This document shows, piece after piece, positions 6,336-13,401 of a stretch of DNA of 15,616 nucleotides; position 1 is the first letter of the stretch, and each line of letters begins with the position of its first letter. The stretch covers positions 1 through 15,616 of the forward strand of contig SEBM01000024.1 of NCBI GenBank assembly GCA_004296145.1, written 5' to 3'. Position numbers and translations under genes: made by a program. The notes beneath the pieces are model-generated. The model searched no databases. It was not told the origin of the DNA and saw only the letters and a program-made list of their open reading frames with translations. This DNA comes from Flavobacterium sp. GTDB lineage: Bacteria > Bacteroidota > Bacteroidia > Flavobacteriales > Flavobacteriaceae.

Positions 6336-7052
6336 ATGAAAAAAACAGTAATCTTAATTTTATTAGTCTTAACGACAAAGGGATATTCTCAATTTGCTAA
6401 AAGTATGTTTAGCAAAGATCCTATTATCAATCTCGAAAACTGGCAAAAACAACGCCTTTATTTCGGTTATTATTTAGGTTTTAATAGTTTTGACTTTAAA
6501 TTTGATTACAAAGATGTTGTTGAACAGGACATTCAGGTAAAAAAAACTACCGGTTTTAATGTTGGTGTTGTAGCCGATTTACGACTACAGGAATATATCA
6601 ATTTGCGTTTTGAGCCAGGTTTATATTATACAAAACGTGACCTGTATTATCCGGGAATCGGCGAATTAGAAAAAGATTATTTACGAGAAGTAAACAGTAC
6701 TTATATTCATTTTCCTTTATTATTAAAATTCTCAGCTTTGCGTACGGGAAATGTCCGCCCTTATTTAGTTGGAGGAATGTCGACTACTTTAAATTTATCG
6801 AGCAATTCAAAATCAAAAGATGATAACTTCCAACAAAAATTCAGAGTTAAGCAATGGACAGCTGCTTATGAACTTGGTTTTGGTGTTGACTTCTTTACAG
6901 AATATTTTATCTTCTCTCCTTCTATAAGAGGAATGTTTGGTATAAGCGATGAGTTGATTCGTGATAATCCTGCTAATGGTGCAAGTCCGTGGACAGATAA
7001 TATCGATTCTATGAAATCGAGAGCTATTTTAATAAATTTCACTTTTCATTAA
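6336..7052 (+). CDS. porT: PorT-family type IX secretion/gliding outer-membrane protein
   Basis: A 238-residue envelope protein. The N-terminus MKKTVILILLVLTTKGYSQF is a signal peptide with likely cleavage after Ser19. The remainder is rich in alternating beta-strand segments with aromatic residues (for example LYFGYYLGFNSFDFKF at 41-56 and RFEPGLYYTK at 91-100) and ends in ILINFTFH, fitting a small outer-membrane beta-barrel. It resembles PorT of Porphyromonas gingivalis and SprT of Flavobacterium johnsoniae, needed for type IX secretion and, in gliding species, for export of motility adhesins. I assign it from remembered family sequence and the ubiE-porT neighbourhood. The ATG at 6336 is preferred over upstream in-frame starts inside ubiE because it begins the signal peptide. 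The gene ends 9 bp from the convergent methyltransferase gene. Confidence 0.85.
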   Translation: MKKTVILILLVLTTKGYSQFAKSMFSKDPIINLENWQKQRLYFGYYLGFNSFDFKFDYKDVVEQDIQVKKTTGFNVGVVADLRLQEYINLRFEPGLYYTKRDLYYPGIGELEKDYLREVNSTYIHFPLLLKFSALRTGNVRPYLVGGMSTTLNLSSNSKSKDDNFQQKFRVKQWTAAYELGFGVDFFTEYFIFSPSIRGMFGISDELIRDNPANGASPWTDNIDSMKSRAILINFTFH

Positions 7053-7061
7053 AACAAATAC

Positions 7062-7790
7062 TTAACTATTTCGTTTAAATTCACTAAGAATAATTGCTGT
7101 TGCGGTAGCTACATTTAAACTTTCGGTTTTTTGTAGTTCCCCAAACCTTGGAATTGTGATTCGGCTGGTAACCATTTTCTCAATCTCTTCAGAAATACCA
7201 TTGGCTTCATTACCCATAATGATGATTCCATCCTGAGGTAGATTTGACTGATAAATATTGTCCCCGTCCATAAATGTTCCAAAAATAGGCAACTTTGTTT
7301 GTGTAATAAAAGTTTTCAGATCAACATAATTTACATTTACTCTGGCGATAGAACCCATTGTAGCCTGCACTACTTTTGGATTGTAGATATCAACGGTTTC
7401 TTTTGAGCAAACAATTTGTTTGATACCAAACCAGTCGCAAAGACGTAAAATTGTTCCAAGATTCCCAGGATCACGAATGTCATCAAGCGCCAGAATTAAA
7501 CCGGTATTGATTATTTTATTTTCTGATGGAATTTTGAAAACGGCTAAACACGAATTTGGAGTTGTTAAAGCACTTATTTTTTTAAGTTCCTGCTCATAAA
7601 TAAGCGTACGTTTTGAAGACTGAACGGTCTCAAAGTCATTTTGTGTTGTATATAAATGTTCTAATTCAAAGTTGGATTGCAAGAGTTCCTGAATTACCTT
7701 TACTCCTTCGGCAAAAAATAATTGATTTGCAAAACGTTGCTTTTTTTGATGTAAACCCGATATAAGCTTTATTTGGTTTTTACTAACCAT
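7062..7790 (-). CDS. TrmH/SpoU-family RNA 2'-O-methyltransferase
   Basis: A 242-residue SPOUT-class enzyme that transfers a methyl group from SAM to a ribose 2'-OH of tRNA or rRNA. The N-terminal SpoU substrate-binding region spans about 1-95 (FFAEGVKVIQELL at 25-37). The three catalytic motifs are intact: motif 1 LDDIRDPGNLGTILR (102-116, with Asn110), motif 2 IIMGNEANGIS (190-200, with Glu195) and motif 3 ESLNVATATAI (223-233). The C-terminal trefoil-knot fold is implied by these motifs. The exact target cannot be told from sequence; the short N-terminal domain fits RlmB- or TsnR-like members. A well-matched promoter lies on the minus strand inside the divergent tamL gene. Confidence 0.92.
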   Translation of the reverse strand: MVSKNQIKLISGLHQKKQRFANQLFFAEGVKVIQELLQSNFELEHLYTTQNDFETVQSSKRTLIYEQELKKISALTTPNSCLAVFKIPSENKIINTGLILALDDIRDPGNLGTILRLCDWFGIKQIVCSKETVDIYNPKVVQATMGSIARVNVNYVDLKTFITQTKLPIFGTFMDGDNIYQSNLPQDGIIIMGNEANGISEEIEKMVTSRITIPRFGELQKTESLNVATATAIILSEFKRNS

Positions 7791-7807
7791 AAAATAATGT
7801 ACTTTTG
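7773..7807 (+). promoter_or_regulatory. Candidate promoter for tamL
   Basis: TTG at 7773-7775 and TACTTTTG at 7800-7807 (matches TAnnTTTG) are separated by 24 nt, one more than the usual upper limit. The -7 box ends 20 nt before the TTG start codon. The upstream half lies inside the divergent methyltransferase coding region. Confidence 0.5.
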
Positions 7808-7827
7808 AATTAAATATTTAATAACAC

Positions 7828-10383
7828 TTGAAAAAGAATTCCACAAAAATAACAGCATTTATTCTAATGGCAATATTTATTTCTGCCTGTAATGCTGTAA
7901 AAAGAGTTCCTGACGGAAAAAACCTGCTTATTAAAAATAATATTCTTGTAAACGGAAAGTCTACAAATGATGAAAATGCTGCTAACCAAATGTACCAAAA
8001 ACCAAATGGTACTTTATTAGGATATAAACTTCGTCTTAATTTATACAATTTAGCTAATTTAAATCCTGACTCTACTTATCAGGCAAAATTCAAAAAAAAT
8101 CCCGGTTTATACGAACGTCAGTCCAAAATATTATCTGCAAAACAAGTGGACCGTCTTGGACAGTCTTTTTTATATAAAGGAATTCACGAATTTTTAAAAA
8201 GTACGGGCGAACCTCCTGTAATTATTGACACTGCTAAAACTATAAAATCTTTATTACGCCTTAAATATTACTATTTTAACAATGGTTATTTTAATGTGAA
8301 AACAGATTATGATATTGATAGTACAGGCTACAAAAAAGCTAAGATCAACTATAATATCACTACAGGTCCGGCTTATCTTTTGGATTCTATAAAAACATCG
8401 ATCAAAACACCGGCACTTGATTCGCTATATAAAACTAATAAGGAACCTTCTGTCTTAAAATCCGGAAATCAATATAAAACTGTCGATTTTGAAGAAGAAA
8501 AAAATCGTATTACTACTTATTTTAGAAATCACGGTGCTTATTTTTTTCAGCCAACTTATGTGACTTTTGATATTGATACTATTGGCAAAAAAAATAAAGC
8601 TGATGTTAATCTTCTCATTAATGACAATACTATTCAGGAAAGAGATTCAAGCCGTACAGAACCTTTTAAATTGTACAAAATCAGTGATGTAAATATTTAT
8701 ACTGATTATTCTCCTGCCAATTCAAAAAGTCAGGTAAAGGACAGTACGACTTACAATAACTTTAATTTGTACAGTTATAAAAAACTAAAATATAAGCCGC
8801 GCGCAATTACAGATGCTATTTTTATTTCAAAAGGAAGTACTTTTTCTGACACCAGAACTACGCTTTCGTCACGATATTTAAATAATCTGAAGATTTTCAA
8901 CTATCCGTCTATACAATATGAGGTTGATAAACGTGACTCTACAGCGCAATCCCTGATTGCAAATGTTTTTCTTACGCCAAGAAAAAAATACAGTTTTGGA
9001 GCCAGTTTAGATTTAACGCACTCCAATATTCAGGATTTTGGTATTGGAGCAAGTATTTCTGAAACTATTCGAAATGTTTTTAACAGGGCAGAAACTTTAG
9101 AAATCTCAGCCCGTGTCAATATCGGATCTTCAAAAGATATGGCTAATCCGAATGATAATTTCTTTAATGTTTCGGAATATGGTCTTGATATGAAATTAAA
9201 TTTTCCAAGAATATTATTGCCTTTCGGAACCGAAAAAATTATACCGAAAAGGATGATTCCATCGACAAGTATTACAGCCGGTTTTTCTAAACAAACCAAT
9301 ATTGGTCTTGATAAAGAAAATTTCACAGGAGGTCTTTCGTATAACTGGAATCCAAAAAGAAACAATACAGCAAAGTTAGACTTGTTAAATGCACAGTTTG
9401 TACGTAATTTAAATCCAAATAATTACTTTAATGTCTACACTTCTTCTTATAATGAGCTGAATGATATTGCGAATGTTTACAATACTGATGCAGGAAATTT
9501 AGATGACGATCAAAATTTAAAAATCAGTGAAGGTACAACCAACTTTACCAATCAGGTTTTAACAGGACAAACGGCTTTAACTCCGGATAGACAAGAATAT
9601 CAGGATGTTGAGAGTATTGAAGAAAGAAGAGTCAGATTGACTGAAAATGACTTTATTCTGGCTACAAGTTATACTTTTACTAAAACAACCAAAAAAGATC
9701 TTGCCGATAATACCTTTTACCAATTTAAGACTAAAATAGAATCTGCGGGAACCATATTAACCGCTATTTCTAACCTATCAAGTTTGCCAAAAAATTCAAA
9801 TGATCAATATGTAATCTTCAATCTGCCTTATTCTGAATATATTAAAACCGAATTTGACTATATCAAGCACTGGGATTTTGGTAAAGAGAAAGTATTGGCA
9901 GTAAGAAGCTTTTTTGGAATTGCGATTCCGTTTGGGAACTCAAATTATATTCCGTTTTCACGAAGTTATTATTCTGGAGGTTCAAATGATAATCGCGCAT
10001 GGCAGCCTTACTCATTAGGTCCGGGAAGTACAAATGCTTCTAATGACTTTAACGAGGCAAATATGAAAATTGCAATGAGTGGTGAATTTAGGTTTCCAAT
10101 TTTCGGAGATGTTAAGGGAGCGATCTTTGCAGACGCCGGAAATATCTGGAATGTGCTCGATAATGTCGTAGATCCGAAAGCAAAATTTGACAACTTAAAC
10201 GATTTAGATGAAATTGCTTTGGGTTCAGGGTTTGGCTTGCGTTACGATTTAAGCTTCTTTGTTGTTCGTTTAGATTTAGGCTTTAAGACCTATAATCCCT
10301 CGCATGAGAAGGGTGACCGTTGGTTTAAAGAATACAATTTTGGACACTCGGTTTTAAATTTTGGAATAAATTATCCGTTCTAA
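7828..10383 (+). CDS. tamL: TamL: lipoprotein BamA/TamA-family outer-membrane protein
   Basis: An 851-residue Omp85-superfamily protein. The N-terminus MKKNSTKITAFILMAIFISA followed by Cys21 is a lipoprotein signal (lipobox ISAC), the feature that separates Bacteroidota TamL from proteobacterial TamA. A periplasmic POTRA-like region follows to about residue 380, then a 16-strand-type surface-antigen (D15) barrel starting near 390 and ending in the terminal aromatic Phe of NYPF. GGSNDNRAW at 717-725 lies where the Omp85 loop-6 motif (usually RGF/RGY) is expected. The start codon is TTG, chosen because it begins the signal peptide and no ATG gives a better one. It likely works with a TamB-like partner in envelope assembly; no tamB is in the window. 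It is divergent from the methyltransferase and precedes fbaA by 60 bp. Confidence 0.88.
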   Translation: MKKNSTKITAFILMAIFISACNAVKRVPDGKNLLIKNNILVNGKSTNDENAANQMYQKPNGTLLGYKLRLNLYNLANLNPDSTYQAKFKKNPGLYERQSKILSAKQVDRLGQSFLYKGIHEFLKSTGEPPVIIDTAKTIKSLLRLKYYYFNNGYFNVKTDYDIDSTGYKKAKINYNITTGPAYLLDSIKTSIKTPALDSLYKTNKEPSVLKSGNQYKTVDFEEEKNRITTYFRNHGAYFFQPTYVTFDIDTIGKKNKADVNLLINDNTIQERDSSRTEPFKLYKISDVNIYTDYSPANSKSQVKDSTTYNNFNLYSYKKLKYKPRAITDAIFISKGSTFSDTRTTLSSRYLNNLKIFNYPSIQYEVDKRDSTAQSLIANVFLTPRKKYSFGASLDLTHSNIQDFGIGASISETIRNVFNRAETLEISARVNIGSSKDMANPNDNFFNVSEYGLDMKLNFPRILLPFGTEKIIPKRMIPSTSITAGFSKQTNIGLDKENFTGGLSYNWNPKRNNTAKLDLLNAQFVRNLNPNNYFNVYTSSYNELNDIANVYNTDAGNLDDDQNLKISEGTTNFTNQVLTGQTALTPDRQEYQDVESIEERRVRLTENDFILATSYTFTKTTKKDLADNTFYQFKTKIESAGTILTAISNLSSLPKNSNDQYVIFNLPYSEYIKTEFDYIKHWDFGKEKVLAVRSFFGIAIPFGNSNYIPFSRSYYSGGSNDNRAWQPYSLGPGSTNASNDFNEANMKIAMSGEFRFPIFGDVKGAIFADAGNIWNVLDNVVDPKAKFDNLNDLDEIALGSGFGLRYDLSFFVVRLDLGFKTYNPSHEKGDRWFKEYNFGHSVLNFGINYPF
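7844..7873 (-). promoter_or_regulatory. Promoter for the TrmH/SpoU methyltransferase gene, inside tamL
   Basis: On the minus strand TTG (7871-7873) is followed after 19 nt by TATTTTTG (7844-7851), an exact match to TTG-N17-23-TAnnTTTG. Transcription would begin near 7838, giving a leader of about 45-50 nt. The element lies within codons 6-16 of tamL. Confidence 0.55.
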
Positions 10384-10397
10384 TGCTAATTAATTCT

Positions 10398-10405
10398 TAT
10401 TTTTG
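10398..10405 (+). promoter_or_regulatory. Candidate -7 promoter box for fbaA
   Basis: TATTTTTG matches TAnnTTTG and ends 38 nt before the fbaA ATG, across an A-rich leader typical of highly expressed Flavobacterium genes. No TTG lies at the usual distance; the nearest (10361-10363) is 34 nt upstream. Confidence 0.45.
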
Positions 10406-10443
10406 CAACCTAAAAACTAAAAACAACTATAAAAAAAATTACA

Positions 10444-11511
10444 ATGGCACACAACATTAAACCAGGAGTAGCTACAGGAGATCAGGTTCAGGAGATTTTT
10501 AATTATGCGAAAGAAAAAGGATTTGCACTTCCAGCAGTAAACGTAACTGGGTCAAGTACAATCAATGGAGTTCTTGAAACTGCAGCAAAACTAAATGCGC
10601 CGGTTATTATTCAATTTTCAAACGGAGGAGCACAATTTAATGCTGGAAAAGGATTATCTAATGCAGGTGAAAAAGCAGCTATCGCTGGTGGAATCGCAGG
10701 AGCAAAACATATTCATACTTTGGCAGAAGCTTACGGAGCAACTGTAATTCTACATACTGACCACTGTGCAAAAAAACTTTTACCTTGGATCGACGGTTTA
10801 TTAGATGCTTCTGAAAAACATTTTGCAGAAACAGGAAAACCATTATTCAGTTCTCACATGATCGATTTGTCTGAGGAGCCAATCGAAGAAAATATCGAGA
10901 TCTGTAAAGAGTACTTAGCTAGAATGAGCAAAATGGGAATGACATTAGAAATCGAGCTTGGTATTACAGGTGGTGAAGAAGATGGTGTTGACAACTCTGA
11001 TGTTGACAGCTCAAAATTATATACGCAACCAGAAGAAGTAGCTTACGCTTACGAAGAATTATCTAAAGTAAGTCCTAAATTTACTATCGCTGCTGCTTTT
11101 GGAAACGTTCACGGTGTTTACAAACCAGGAAACGTAAAATTGACTCCAAAAATCTTAAAAAACTCTCAGGATTTCGTTCAAAACAAATTCAACACTGGAC
11201 ATAACCCGGTAGATTTCGTTTTCCACGGAGGTTCAGGTTCTACACTTGAAGAAATCAGAGAAGGAATTAGCTACGGAGTTATCAAAATGAACATTGATAC
11301 AGATTTACAATTTGCTTATACTGAAGGTATCCGTGATTATATGGTTAAAAACCTTGACTACTTAAAATCACAAATTGGTAACCCAGAAGGTGCAGATTCT
11401 CCAAACAAAAAATATTATGACCCAAGAAGATGGGTACGTGAAAGTGAAGTGACATTCAATACAAGATTGGAGCAAGCTTTTGCAGACTTAAATAACGTTA
11501 ATACACTATAA
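10444..11511 (+). CDS. fbaA: Fructose-bisphosphate aldolase, class II
   Basis: Zinc-dependent aldolase that cleaves or forms fructose 1,6-bisphosphate in glycolysis and gluconeogenesis. The 355-residue protein is of the E. coli FbaA type (class IIA). It shows the catalytic and zinc-binding LHTDHCAKKLLPW (103-115, with Asp106 and His107), EIELGITGGEEDGVDN (169-184, with Glu171), zinc ligands His223 (FGNVHGVYKPG) and His261 (FHGGSGS), and the phosphate-binding NIDTDLQ at 283-289. The usual loop with YTQPEEV is present. The start ATG lies in an A-rich leader. accD follows on the same strand after an 82-nt spacer filled by a heptamer-repeat hairpin, so cotranscription is possible but may be modulated there. 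Confidence 0.97.
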   Translation: MAHNIKPGVATGDQVQEIFNYAKEKGFALPAVNVTGSSTINGVLETAAKLNAPVIIQFSNGGAQFNAGKGLSNAGEKAAIAGGIAGAKHIHTLAEAYGATVILHTDHCAKKLLPWIDGLLDASEKHFAETGKPLFSSHMIDLSEEPIEENIEICKEYLARMSKMGMTLEIELGITGGEEDGVDNSDVDSSKLYTQPEEVAYAYEELSKVSPKFTIAAAFGNVHGVYKPGNVKLTPKILKNSQDFVQNKFNTGHNPVDFVFHGGSGSTLEEIREGISYGVIKMNIDTDLQFAYTEGIRDYMVKNLDYLKSQIGNPEGADSPNKKYYDPRRWVRESEVTFNTRLEQAFADLNNVNTL

Positions 11512-11526
11512 TTTCAGATTGCTGAT

Positions 11527-11592
11527 TTTTAGATTTTAGATTTTCACTAATCTAAAATCTAAAATCTTAAGTCTAAAATCAAAAATCAAAAA
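11527..11592. repeat. Long perfect hairpin and TCTAAAA heptamer array before accD
   Basis: A perfect 16-bp inverted repeat, 11527-11542 with 11549-11564, loop 6 nt, is made of TTTTAGA/TCTAAAA units. From 11551 to 11592 the sequence runs in six 7-nt units (three exact TCTAAAA, one TCTTAAG, two TCAAAAA) that end one base before the accD ATG. This is the strongest copy of the family in the window. Confidence 0.8.
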
Positions 11593-11593
11593 T

Positions 11594-12448
11594 ATGGCTT
11601 GGTTTAAAAGACAGGAAAAAGGGATTACGACCGCTACAGAAGATAAGATGGACGTTCCGAAAGGATTGTGGTACAAATCTCCAACTGGAAAAATTATTGA
11701 TGCTGACGAATTAGCGAGAAATTTGTTTGTTAGCCCGGAAGATGATTTTCACGTTAGAATTGGAAGCGCAACCTATTTTGAGATTTTATTCGACAATAAC
11801 GAGTTTGTTGAATTGGATAAAAACATGACTTCTAAAGATCCTCTGCATTTTGTGGATACAAAAAAATATGCAGAAAGGTTAAAAGATGTAATGGAAAAAA
11901 CTCACCTGAAAGACGCTGTGCGTACAGGAGTAGGAAAATCTAAAGGAAAAGAGCTTGTAATCTGCTGTATGGATTTTGCCTTTATTGGTGGATCTATGGG
12001 AGCTGTTGTAGGAGAAAAAATCGCAAGAGGAATTGATCACGCGATCAAAAACAATATGCCTTTTGTAATGATTTCTAAATCTGGTGGTGCGCGTATGATG
12101 GAAGCAGCTTATTCTTTGATGCAATTGGCTAAAACTTCTGTAAAACTGGCACAACTTGCTGAAGCTGGACTACCTTACATCTCTTTATGTACAGACCCAA
12201 CTACAGGAGGAACTACTGCATCTTACGCTATGTTAGGAGATATCAATATCTCTGAGCCTGGTGCTTTGATCGGTTTTGCCGGACCTCGTGTTGTTCGTGA
12301 TACTACAGGAAAAGATTTACCAGAAGGTTTCCAAACTGCTGAATTTCTTTTAGAGCACGGTTTCCTTGACTTTATCACGCCTAGAAAAGATTTAAAAGAT
12401 AAAATCAATTTGTATATTGATTTGATTCAGAATAATGATATTAGATAG
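11594..12448 (+). CDS. accD: Acetyl-CoA carboxylase carboxyltransferase subunit beta (zinc-ribbon cysteines absent)
   Basis: Encodes the 284-residue beta subunit of the carboxyltransferase that moves CO2 from biotin to acetyl-CoA, making malonyl-CoA for fatty-acid synthesis; it pairs with AccA, not in the window. The crotonase-like core is clear: MDFAFIGGSMGAVVGEKI (126-143), the oxyanion-hole SKSGGARMMEA (161-171), CTDPTTGGTTASYA (199-212) and GFAGPRVV (227-234). The N-terminus MAWFKRQEKGITTATEDKMD aligns with E. coli AccD, but the four cysteines of the zinc ribbon (C27, C30, C46 and C49 in E. coli) are missing: the region reads WYKSPTGK (26-33) and NLFVSPEDDFHVRI (43-56). The start at 11594 matches the family N-terminus. 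A strong terminator follows. Confidence 0.95.
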   Translation: MAWFKRQEKGITTATEDKMDVPKGLWYKSPTGKIIDADELARNLFVSPEDDFHVRIGSATYFEILFDNNEFVELDKNMTSKDPLHFVDTKKYAERLKDVMEKTHLKDAVRTGVGKSKGKELVICCMDFAFIGGSMGAVVGEKIARGIDHAIKNNMPFVMISKSGGARMMEAAYSLMQLAKTSVKLAQLAEAGLPYISLCTDPTTGGTTASYAMLGDINISEPGALIGFAGPRVVRDTTGKDLPEGFQTAEFLLEHGFLDFITPRKDLKDKINLYIDLIQNNDIR

Positions 12449-12475
12449 TTTTTAAAAGCTTCTAAATAAATATAG

Positions 12476-12510
12476 AAATCCCGAGAAATTGCTTCTTGGG
12501 ATTTTTTTTT
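12476..12510 (+). terminator. Intrinsic terminator after accD
   Basis: Twelve-bp stem, 12476-12487 with 12493-12504 (core TCCC/GGGA, one G-U wobble), 5-nt loop, and an unbroken T run through 12510. It lies 27 nt after the accD stop and closes the fbaA-accD unit. Confidence 0.88.
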
Positions 12511-12550
12511 GTTTTTAAACCATATAAGTTATGTAAGTTCATTTTAAATT

Positions 12551-12577
12551 CCTGCAAGGTTTTCAAAACCTTGTAGG
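12551..12577. repeat. Short palindrome, possible dispersed repeat
   Basis: CCTGCAAGGTTTT (12551-12563) and AAAACCTTGTAGG (12565-12577) are inverted copies around a single central base, with one change that would be a G-U pair in RNA. I recall palindromes of this AAGGTTTT/AAAACCTT type as repeated in intergenic DNA of Flavobacterium genomes. Only one copy is in this window, so the repeat status is inferred. Confidence 0.6.
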
Positions 12578-12675
12578 TATTATTTCAATGCAATATATTT
12601 TCTCGAAAAATTTCGGAAAGAGAAAGCTTAAATTACATTTTAGTTTTGTTATATCTTTATTTTAAATTTTGCTTT

Positions 12676-13287
12676 ATGAAAAAGGTAATTGCCGGTTTTA
12701 TTGTCTGTTTATTTCTTTTGAATTGTTCGAAAAAAGAAAGCATTAAAAAACGTCAAACTTATATTATTTCTTATGAGGACAAAAAGAGACAGGAGTATTT
12801 TGACTCCTTAGCAAAAAGTAAGAACACTACTTTTGCATTTCCTCCAAAAGGGTTTTATGGCGAGAGTCAGCTAGTAATTGATAAAGATGATAATCTTTAC
12901 TACTATCAACAAAACTATATTGGAGTTAGATGCGGAACAGGAATGGAGAATGATACGTTGCCTCATTTTTTAGATTTACAACCAAAAGATATTGTTCGAA
13001 TACCTAAGGAAAATTTAAATGGTTTTCTTTCCGAAAACATTCTTTATAAAGATAAAAAAAGACAAGTTTTGACCATTGCTTCACAAAAGGACACGATTAA
13101 AGACATTTCTTTTTTAGATTTTTTAATTAAAAATCGACTAGAAACTTATGTTATAAGACGAACAACGCAGGAAGAAGACACAGTTCTTAAATACAAGAAA
13201 AATAATCATTACTATTATTCTGACGATATTAAATGGGATCAAGACAGAATTACACTTCCTTTTATAAAACCGAAGTTGAATAAATAA
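12676..13287 (+). CDS. Putative lipoprotein of unknown function
   Basis: A 203-residue protein I do not recognise. The N-terminus MKKVIAGFIVCLFLLNC is a lipoprotein signal with Cys17 as the lipidated residue, followed by SKKES. The +2 serine and lack of an acidic run give no clear sign of surface export. The mature part is highly charged (Lys, Asp, Glu) with aromatic clusters such as DNLYYYQQNY and NNHYYYSDD and no repeats or catalytic motif I can name. The start at 12676 is chosen because it begins the signal peptide; an in-frame TTG at 12646 would add ten hydrophobic residues ahead of it. A near-match -7 box (TATCTTTA, 12652-12659) lies just upstream. The gene stands alone between the accD terminator and a palindrome cluster. 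Confidence 0.75.
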   Translation: MKKVIAGFIVCLFLLNCSKKESIKKRQTYIISYEDKKRQEYFDSLAKSKNTTFAFPPKGFYGESQLVIDKDDNLYYYQQNYIGVRCGTGMENDTLPHFLDLQPKDIVRIPKENLNGFLSENILYKDKKRQVLTIASQKDTIKDISFLDFLIKNRLETYVIRRTTQEEDTVLKYKKNNHYYYSDDIKWDQDRITLPFIKPKLNK

Positions 13288-13292
13288 AATAT

Positions 13293-13381
13293 GTTCCGTT
13301 CCTACGGAACTCTATTTCGTTGTGCGCTCAATCTCAACGGAATAAATTCCGTTGCTACAAAATACTTCATTCCTACGGAAT
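13293..13381. repeat. Cluster of TTCCGT/ACGGAA palindromes between convergent genes
   Basis: Three palindromic units fill the gap between the lipoprotein and cupin genes: 13293-13299 with 13304-13310 (7 bp, loop TCCT); 13335-13343 with 13346-13354 (9 bp, 2-base centre); and 13369-13373 with 13377-13381 (5 bp around TAC). TTCCTACGGAA occurs in both the first and the last unit. The layout resembles REP-like intergenic elements; no transposase is nearby. Confidence 0.7.
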
Positions 13382-13401
13382 TTTCTCAACTTTGTGATTG
13401 A

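Noticed and set aside
9030..9365. 111-residue open frame on the minus strand inside tamL
   Set aside because: Lies wholly within a conserved barrel-coding region, shows no recognisable domain or signal, and is explained as an antisense shadow of A/T-rich coding DNA.
11551..11592. Heptamer array considered as a CRISPR or minisatellite coding repeat
   Set aside because: The units are 7 bp with no spacers and lie outside any reading frame; there are no cas genes.
11879..12154. 91-residue open frame on the minus strand inside accD
   Set aside because: Antisense to the conserved carboxyltransferase core; the His/Ser/Cys-rich product has no family resemblance.
12646..12675. TTG start extending the lipoprotein by ten residues
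   Set aside because: The ATG at 12676 begins a canonical lipoprotein signal; the extension would spoil it and overlaps a possible promoter box.
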